A DNA stretch of 64,000 nucleotides from Coniferiporia sulphurascens (lineage: Eukaryota; Basidiomycota; Agaricomycetes; Hymenochaetales; Hymenochaetaceae). Shown one piece after another: positions 58,546 through 64,000 of the stretch (position 1 is its first letter; each line of letters starts with the position of its first letter). The notes beneath the pieces are model-generated. The model saw only the letters and a program-made list of their open reading frames with translations. It was not told the origin of the DNA and searched no databases. The stretch spans positions 558,001 through 622,000 of the forward strand of contig NBBA01000003.1 in NCBI GenBank assembly GCA_002794785.1. The letters are read 5' to 3'. The position numbers were made by a program, and so were the translations under genes.

Positions 58546-59562
58546 CTAGCTCCAGTGCTGAGCAGCTTCTTTCAGAGCCCGACAAGCACGACGTTGCCAT
58601 GCTGCGGCACAATCTACAGGAGGGGTGTAGCTGTCATCCCCCTCGAGCTCGTACCTAGGCACTTCGTCCGCTCTTGGGAAGTCAAATGTTATCTGCGGAA
58701 CGCCCGTGTAAAACCTCTCCACTTGTCCCCTGAAATACTCGATAAATGGATAAGGAAAGTCCGACTTCACGACAATCTCAAGGAGCGAAGGGATGCGAGA
58801 GAACAGTCCGCGTACGCCTGGGGGACCCATCCCTAGCACGAGCGACTTGATTGCCATGCGCGAGAAGCATGGCTCACCAGGGACGTATTCCGCGAGAGAG
58901 GGTGATGTGATGTCGATGCGCAGATGCGTCAGCGCAGTCAGGTCCTCGGCGTGCGCACCAACGAAATCGTATGTCTCCTGGCTCGCGCAGATAAAGTGCA
59001 GGTGTGTGAGGCGCGCGTACGGAATGAGCAGGCCCGAAGTGTAGTCTTCGTCCTGCCAACGCATCGGAGAGCAGACGCTAAGGTGAGATAGGCGCGGGGG
59101 CAGGTCGCTCTCCGACTCGACGACAAAGGGTGCGGAGGCGTCATACGCGATGTGAATCAGGTTTGGGCACTTCGCAAGCACGCTGCGAAGGTTTCGTGTG
59201 GCGGGGTCATCTGTACAGAGGACCCAGAGTTTCTGGACGTGACGAGCAGGGCGACTGAATTCGAGCTCGCCATTGACGGCGGCGATGAAGGAATTCACAT
59301 GCGCGGGGGTGCGTAAGACGGCTTTAGAATATATGTAGGGCGCTATCCATGCCATAGCATTTAACGAGACGAGGAAGAGCCTAGATGCGTCCTCGTTGCA
59401 TTGCCAGACGTATTCTTCAAAGATCATCCGAAGGACATCGTCCGGGAGTCGGGATTTGGCTGGAGGTGATATATTGACTGTAGAGCTGGAGCTATGTAGT
59501 TTTGGGTTGCAACAGAACTTTGACAAAAAATGTGGAATGGAATGTAAGCGCAAGGGGCCCAT
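58546..59562 (-). CDS. F-box-like protein
   Basis: This is a single-exon gene of 338 codons from ATG 59562. Around residues 37-60, SRLPDDVLRMIFEEYVWQCN matches the F-box start (LPxDVLxxIFxE), which binds Skp1 in SCF ubiquitin ligases. The remainder has weak leucine-rich-like strands (ARHVQKLWVLC, PNLIHIAYD, LPPRLSHLSVCSPMRW, YARLTHLHFICASQ, ALTHLRIDI), as in the many Agaricomycete F-box proteins that pick substrates with LRR-type repeats. It is intron-poor, unlike its neighbours. Substrate unknown. Confidence 0.75.
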   Translation of the reverse strand: MGPLRLHSIPHFLSKFCCNPKLHSSSSTVNISPPAKSRLPDDVLRMIFEEYVWQCNEDASRLFLVSLNAMAWIAPYIYSKAVLRTPAHVNSFIAAVNGELEFSRPARHVQKLWVLCTDDPATRNLRSVLAKCPNLIHIAYDASAPFVVESESDLPPRLSHLSVCSPMRWQDEDYTSGLLIPYARLTHLHFICASQETYDFVGAHAEDLTALTHLRIDITSPSLAEYVPGEPCFSRMAIKSLVLGMGPPGVRGLFSRIPSLLEIVVKSDFPYPFIEYFRGQVERFYTGVPQITFDFPRADEVPRYELEGDDSYTPPVDCAAAWQRRACRALKEAAQHWS

Positions 59563-59810
59563 GGCCGACTAACTGAGAGTACCAGCTAGGAGTGGTGAAG
59601 GAAACGAGTGGCAAAGCTCACAGCCTCAGAGTCAGCGTCCCTGATGACTACTATTAATTCGTGGGAAGTTTGTCAAATGTTCCTTTTATCCAAGCTTGTA
59701 ATATACGCAGACGCTTGTCCAGAACGCCCACAATACGCGACTTGGTCTGGCCGCTGTTGTCGTTCTCGCCGTTCTACCCTGCGTCTGAGCGATCTGACTG
59801 ATAGTCGCTG

Positions 59811-62525
59811 ATGGCGATGGATACTCGGTACGCCGATGCGTGTGTGCAGACATCGCCAATCCTCTCTGCCACCCGACTCAACGACGGCTCAGATGTATCC
59901 AAGGCTATCAAGCGGGTCACCTACGCCGAAAAATCCTCGTATGAAGCGGCTACGTGCGTTCGTCGAATTTTTCCAAGGACTCCTGTGAATCGTGTGAGGA
60001 CATTTCTTCCATCCAACTGTTCTCCTCTCGCCGCGCAAGCCCATGTTCAGCGTAGATTAGTGTCTCTCCCGGAACAGCTTGGCTTGGATGTGCTTGCTGA
60101 GAAACTTGCTCGCTCTCTTGCTACGGGCTCGCGTAGCGTCTCTATGCCGTCTCATCTCCGCCAGTTCGTCGGTCCAGGCTCAAGTGACGAAAGCGTATCC
60201 GTGCAAACATCGTCTTCACTCTCCCTCGATGAAGACGAATCTTCCCGCCTCAGAACATATTCTAATTGGTTATCCGACCTGCCTAATACCCCCTCGTCCC
60301 TGTCGACCTCTGACTCGATCGAGATCATAGATAATAGTTTTCACCTCTCCGACACGTTCCTCAGGACTCAAGCCGGCCCTATGAAACCGAAAAAAGGCCT
60401 CAACGAAGGTGATATATTCGCCCTCCATCGGATCCCGGTTTGTGGGTGGCTAACATTTAAATACTCTTACATTTCAGACTGGATTACTTGGGCGCATTCT
60501 CCGCCTCGTCCTATTCCGGCCCTACATGGTCCCGCATCTCTCCCTTATGCTCGGTGTCCTTCGTGAGTACTTCAAAATGTAGTTCCTTGCTGCCGAAATA
60601 TAATTTATGACCGGAAAAGTGGCGCTGAGGGTACTGTAATTGAAGAGCCTTCTACTGTCCCGGGTTTAATCTGGGGTCTTGAAGACGATGGCTCTACTGC
60701 GCTTACACAGCGAGAAGCTCAGCTGCCTTCTGGGATCATCGACACGGAAATGCAAGTTAGACTGAACTCGGCCGCTACAACGTATTTTCATCCTCACTCC
60801 CCGTCATCCGCTATGAGACGGTATACTCTGGGGCCGTACCCCACCGCAGATAAAAACTCAGTTGCCTATGTCCTTGACGAGATATCCTATAAGCACACTC
60901 AACCATACCAACCAGCTTCGGAGATTATTAAGGCACCCCAAGTCCAAGAGCGCCTTGACCTGGATTCGACGCAAGTGGAGAATTCCTTCAGAAAGTGGCC
61001 CAATAATCGCGATATCGTTCCTAAGGATCCTATAGATCTTCGGTCTTACCGCGGAAGTGTTTCCGATCCTATAATAATTCCTCGGCCTGCAGGGCGGGGT
61101 CGGGTCAATCATATCCCTACGTGTCTATCGGATGGGGGGGATCCCTTTAAGTTTTCGGCTGAGCGGCGTCATGCACAAATGCCAACTGTTCAACATAAAG
61201 TATATCGTGAGCATTCAATACCTAGCACGTTGGTTAGTAAAATTCTCCGTGAAGCCCATACTTTCAAGGATAAGACAAATCTTGATGCGTCCGCTCCTAC
61301 ATTCGTGCCTGGTCACCTCCGCATGACTTCTGATACAAAGAACGACCTTAATACCTTAGAAGAACCTGTCTTTACGACGTCTGTTACCTCAAAAACCGGA
61401 AGCTCTACCCATTCAGTGCAGACACACGAACACCATTTGTCTGAACGTTGCTGCATTCCATTATCCACTCTCCCAACGCCTCCTGATTCAACTTCGCCTC
61501 AATGGTCATCCAAGTCTTCGCCCTACTTGACTGAAGACCCGTCCGCTGCCACCCAAACGAATCACCGAGATATGTCCTCCGTGAATCTTGGCTTGAACCT
61601 TCTCACTCCGGCGACTCGCTTTGAAGAACTGTCCGAACAACTCCGCCAGCTGACTTTACAGCAGCAAAGGAACTATGAGGCTATCGAGTCATTAAAGCAC
61701 GGCCAGTCTTTCTTCGCCGATCGAATTTCTTCCCAAGGAAGATGCCTTACGGGTCAGGAAGTAACCTTATGCAAGCCCTCGATGCCCATTAACCTTCCTG
61801 ATTTGGTCGCTCGACGGACACCAGTTCACTCCCCGGTCATTCCAGCTCTCCCCACGGCCGCGTTTTCGCAGGGCAATTCAAACTCTGCCATTGCACTAAA
61901 ACACTGCAAGGAGACCTCTACTCTTGCGTACTGTGCGAATCCCTCTCCGAGCTCATCTGAAGATAACCACGACTATCCTGCCGGGAGCCGGGGCGTTTTA
62001 ATTGGGCGACGTCATCCGCGCTCTATTCCGTTGACTCGTTTGCTGGAGAAAAAGCTCGCTTCTGTGCCGGAAGAAGTGAGCCCCGTCGGTTCCATCAGTG
62101 AAGATGCGGATTCCCATTCACAATCTGATCGTGGTGTGAGTGTAGTGGCAGAGCAATTGACAAAAAATGTGGTCCCCATTTTCATCCCAAATCAGCCGTC
62201 TGTCCCTGAGGCTCAGGTCAGGCAATCTTTGAAGGCTAACTCACAAGCAGAAGTACTGGACCTACCATTTGAGCACAACCTTAGGGCACTTGATTCATCA
62301 ACTAGGTTTAAAAGACGACATATCAGAGCAAAGTTACCCTCAGAATCGTCAGGCTGCATCACTAGGGAAGGGGAAATGTCCGCTGCTGGTACTTCAATGC
62401 GAAACAACGAAGATGCAGACACCAAAGCACTCAAAAAGAAAATTAGAATCAGCCATAAAACTACCAGCACAGACGAACCCACGAAAAAAGGTATGACCGC
62501 CCAGAGAGTTCGTCGAAAGAATTGA
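59811..62525 (+). CDS. Large disordered hypothetical protein
   Basis: The ATG at 59811 (MAMDTRYADACVQTSPILSA) opens a 209-codon stretch ending HRIP at 60437. A 40-base GT..AG intron (60438-60477) leads to TGLLGRILRLVLFRPYMVPH, a hydrophobic amphipathic segment. A second intron, probably 60563-60645, restores the frame (PSTVPGLIWGLEDDGSTALT) and runs open to the stop at 62525. The product of about 860 residues is rich in Ser, Thr and Pro with few ordered parts. FEELSEQLRQLTLQQQRNYE is a likely coiled coil and the tail is basic (KKKIRISHK, AQRVRRKN). I recognise no domain. Both introns are inferred; without them the frame stops at 60566. It looks like a basidiomycete-specific gene. Confidence 0.55.
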
Positions 62526-62925
62526 TGTTAGGACACTTCGAAACAAGGAACCCTACTTATTGCCCTCATGCACCTAATCGCGATAACTGTTCCCCAGCCT
62601 GACTGGGCATTCATCCGCACCGTACACTGTTCTTATGTCAGCTGCATAGTCAGCATATTCGTCTTTCGGTAACCACGAATTTCCTTTCTTTAGTGCGAGA
62701 CCTTTACTCGTATTTTCTCTTAGACACTGGTTCGTCTTTGAATCAAACTCTTTTTTTTTTTGCAATTGAACCCCTACTCTCGTCGAACATATAATTTGCT
62801 CAATGTACGTGCATACCGCGTACGATTTTCCACTAGTGTAGTCTGCGTTTCTGCTATACGCCATAGACAACCTCTCGAAGCAATATAACAATTTGGACCA
62901 CGTTTTTGTCCGCCAGTGTTCGTTA
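62526..62925. other. Convergent spacer with T-run
   Basis: 400 bases between the stop of the disordered-protein gene and that of the methylcitrate dehydratase gene. It includes a run of about 12 T near 62749-62760. No gene seen. Confidence 0.35.
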
Positions 62926-64000
62926 TTAGGACTTGACGAAAAGGTCTGTGAACTTGTCGACGGGAAGGGAGAGGAACTTCTCCGAGTCTGAGATTGCATC
63001 CATAATCCTTAGAAAAAGGATGAGTCAACAAGAGAAAACAAAGTAAAGGGGTTTCGAAAATACGCACTCTCTCTGCCTCACTCCGTCAAAATGCGGCGCG
63101 ATGTGGTTCTGGAACTTGCGCATGAGGAGCGGGGTGCCCTCCGCACGACGGCGCTTGTGGCCAACAGGGTACTCGACGACGACCTCGTCGAGCACTGTAC
63201 CGTCGTTGAGCGTGACGGTGAGCGCGTTCCCGATGGAGCGCTTCGCGGGGTCGTGGTAGTCCGCGCTGAAGCGCGCGTCCTCTACGCACGTGATCTTGGC
63301 ACGCAGCACATCGATACGCGGATCGGCCGCGGCGGTGTCGACACTAGATTGGGGGACAAGGTAAGGGTGTCTGTCTGGGGAGGTGAAGGGATGTAATTAC
63401 TAGGAGTCGGAGTTGAGCTCGCCAAAGAGGAGCGGGTAAGCGACCATGTAGTTGATGTCGTGGCTGAATTTTCGGGAGAGTTAGAATTTTATATTATCAG
63501 ATGGGGGTTGGGCCCGATGTACGCACTCCCTGTCAGCGAAGTTGTGCAGTTTGCCCTTCTTGTTGATAATGCGCATAGCAGCCTCCTGCGTGCGGATCTG
63601 CACACTCTTAATGTCCTCCGCGGACTTACCCATCGCCTTGAGCTGCGCGTGGAGCGTGTGTGCGGCTTCGACGGCCGTCTGCGCGTGGAACTCGGCAGGG
63701 TACGAGATCTTGAAGAGCACGTTCTCCATGATGTAGTGGCCAAACGGAACCTGGAACTCGAACGGCCGGCCCTTGAAGAGCACGTCGTAAAAGCCCCACG
63801 TCTTCGCTGTAAGCACGGACGGCAGCCCGATCTCGCCACGCGCGACGAGCATCGCAAGGTGCACTGCGCGCGAACACGCGTCACCTGCAGCCCATGACTT
63901 ACGCGAGCCGGTGTTCGGTGCGTGACGGTACGTGCGCAACGACTGGCCATCGACGAATGCCTGCGACACGACGTCGATCGTCTGTGCACGAGAGAGTCCC
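62926..64000 (-). CDS. 2-methylcitrate dehydratase (PrpD/MmgE family), 5' part beyond right edge
   Basis: This enzyme dehydrates 2-methylcitrate in the mitochondrial methylcitrate cycle, which disposes of propionyl-CoA. On the minus strand coding enters from the right edge as RAQTIDVVSQAFVDGQSLRT, then YRHAPNTGSRKSWAAGDACS, IGLPSVLTAKTWGFYDVLFK, FEFQVPFGHYIMENVLFKIS, YPAEFHAQTAVEAAHTLHAQ and INKKGKLHNFADR. Introns near 63480 and 63390 lead to VDTAAADPRIDVLRAKITCV, EDARFSADYHDPAKRSIGNA and the last exon IMDAISDSEKFLSLPVDKFT with the stop at 62926-62928. The blocks match fungal PrpD proteins (W-AAGDA, AEFHAQTAVEAA). The N-terminal third and any mitochondrial leader are outside the window. Confidence 0.88.

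Noticed and set aside
62749..62760. T-run as a Pol III terminator
   Set aside because: No tRNA or other Pol III gene lies next to it on either strand.
63481..63989. Second minus-strand frame of 166 codons rich in Arg and Ser at the right edge
   Set aside because: It overlaps the methylcitrate dehydratase frame, which carries conserved family motifs; the Arg-rich frame is its shadow.

Overview
The window looks like nuclear DNA of a filamentous basidiomycete, most likely an Agaricomycete. Genes are split by many introns of about 45-65 bases with GT..AG borders (one likely GC..AG). Protein families are typical of fungi (Zn2Cys6 regulator, Csf1, Bet5, Rmt2, securin-like, F-box, PrpD). The single tRNA gene carries a short anticodon-loop intron. 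No bacterial operons, plasmid or virus genes, rRNA, CRISPR or intact transposon were seen. Exon borders were worked out by hand from reading frames and splice sites, so start and stop positions are firmer than some internal borders.

Layout. 1-3.1 kb: glyoxalase I (cut by the left edge) diverging from a NIPA-type Mg2+ transporter. 3.3 kb: tRNA-Ser(GCT). 4.1-9.3 kb: a DUF2786/DUF7168 gene followed in the same orientation by a decayed copy of itself. 10.5-15.5 kb: BET5 (TRAPP) and a Fun30/SMARCAD1-like remodeller. 15.5-19 kb: gene-poor. 19-26.8 kb: mitochondrial carrier-like gene, Zn2Cys6 regulator, long empty stretches, U2AF35. 27.5-31.5 kb: ALG14 and a GLTSCR1-domain gene. 31.8-42.9 kb: the very large CSF1 (bridge-like lipid transfer protein). 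43.4-44.9 kb: securin-like gene. 45.5-49.1 kb: secreted GH2 beta-mannosidase. 49.2-56.3 kb: RMT2, MRI1, a small membrane protein and a CFA-synthase-like methyltransferase. 56.8-62.5 kb: RNase H2 subunit B, an F-box protein and a large disordered protein. 62.9 kb to the right edge: 2-methylcitrate dehydratase, incomplete.

Most genes are housekeeping genes with no shared pathway. Loose themes are genome maintenance and chromatin (FUN30, GLTSCR1-domain, RNase H2B, securin-like), ER lipid and glycan supply (CSF1, ALG14), and S-adenosylmethionine-linked metabolism (RMT2 and MRI1 from one divergent promoter, CFA-like methyltransferase nearby). No clear new multi-gene system was found. The observations most worth checking are the tandem decayed DUF2786 copy with repeated SUMO-type sites, a PCNA-binding-like tail on RNase H2B, a GC-AG intron, paired TCACGTGA palindromes between CSF1 and the securin-like gene, and a phased repeat between RMT2 and MRI1.
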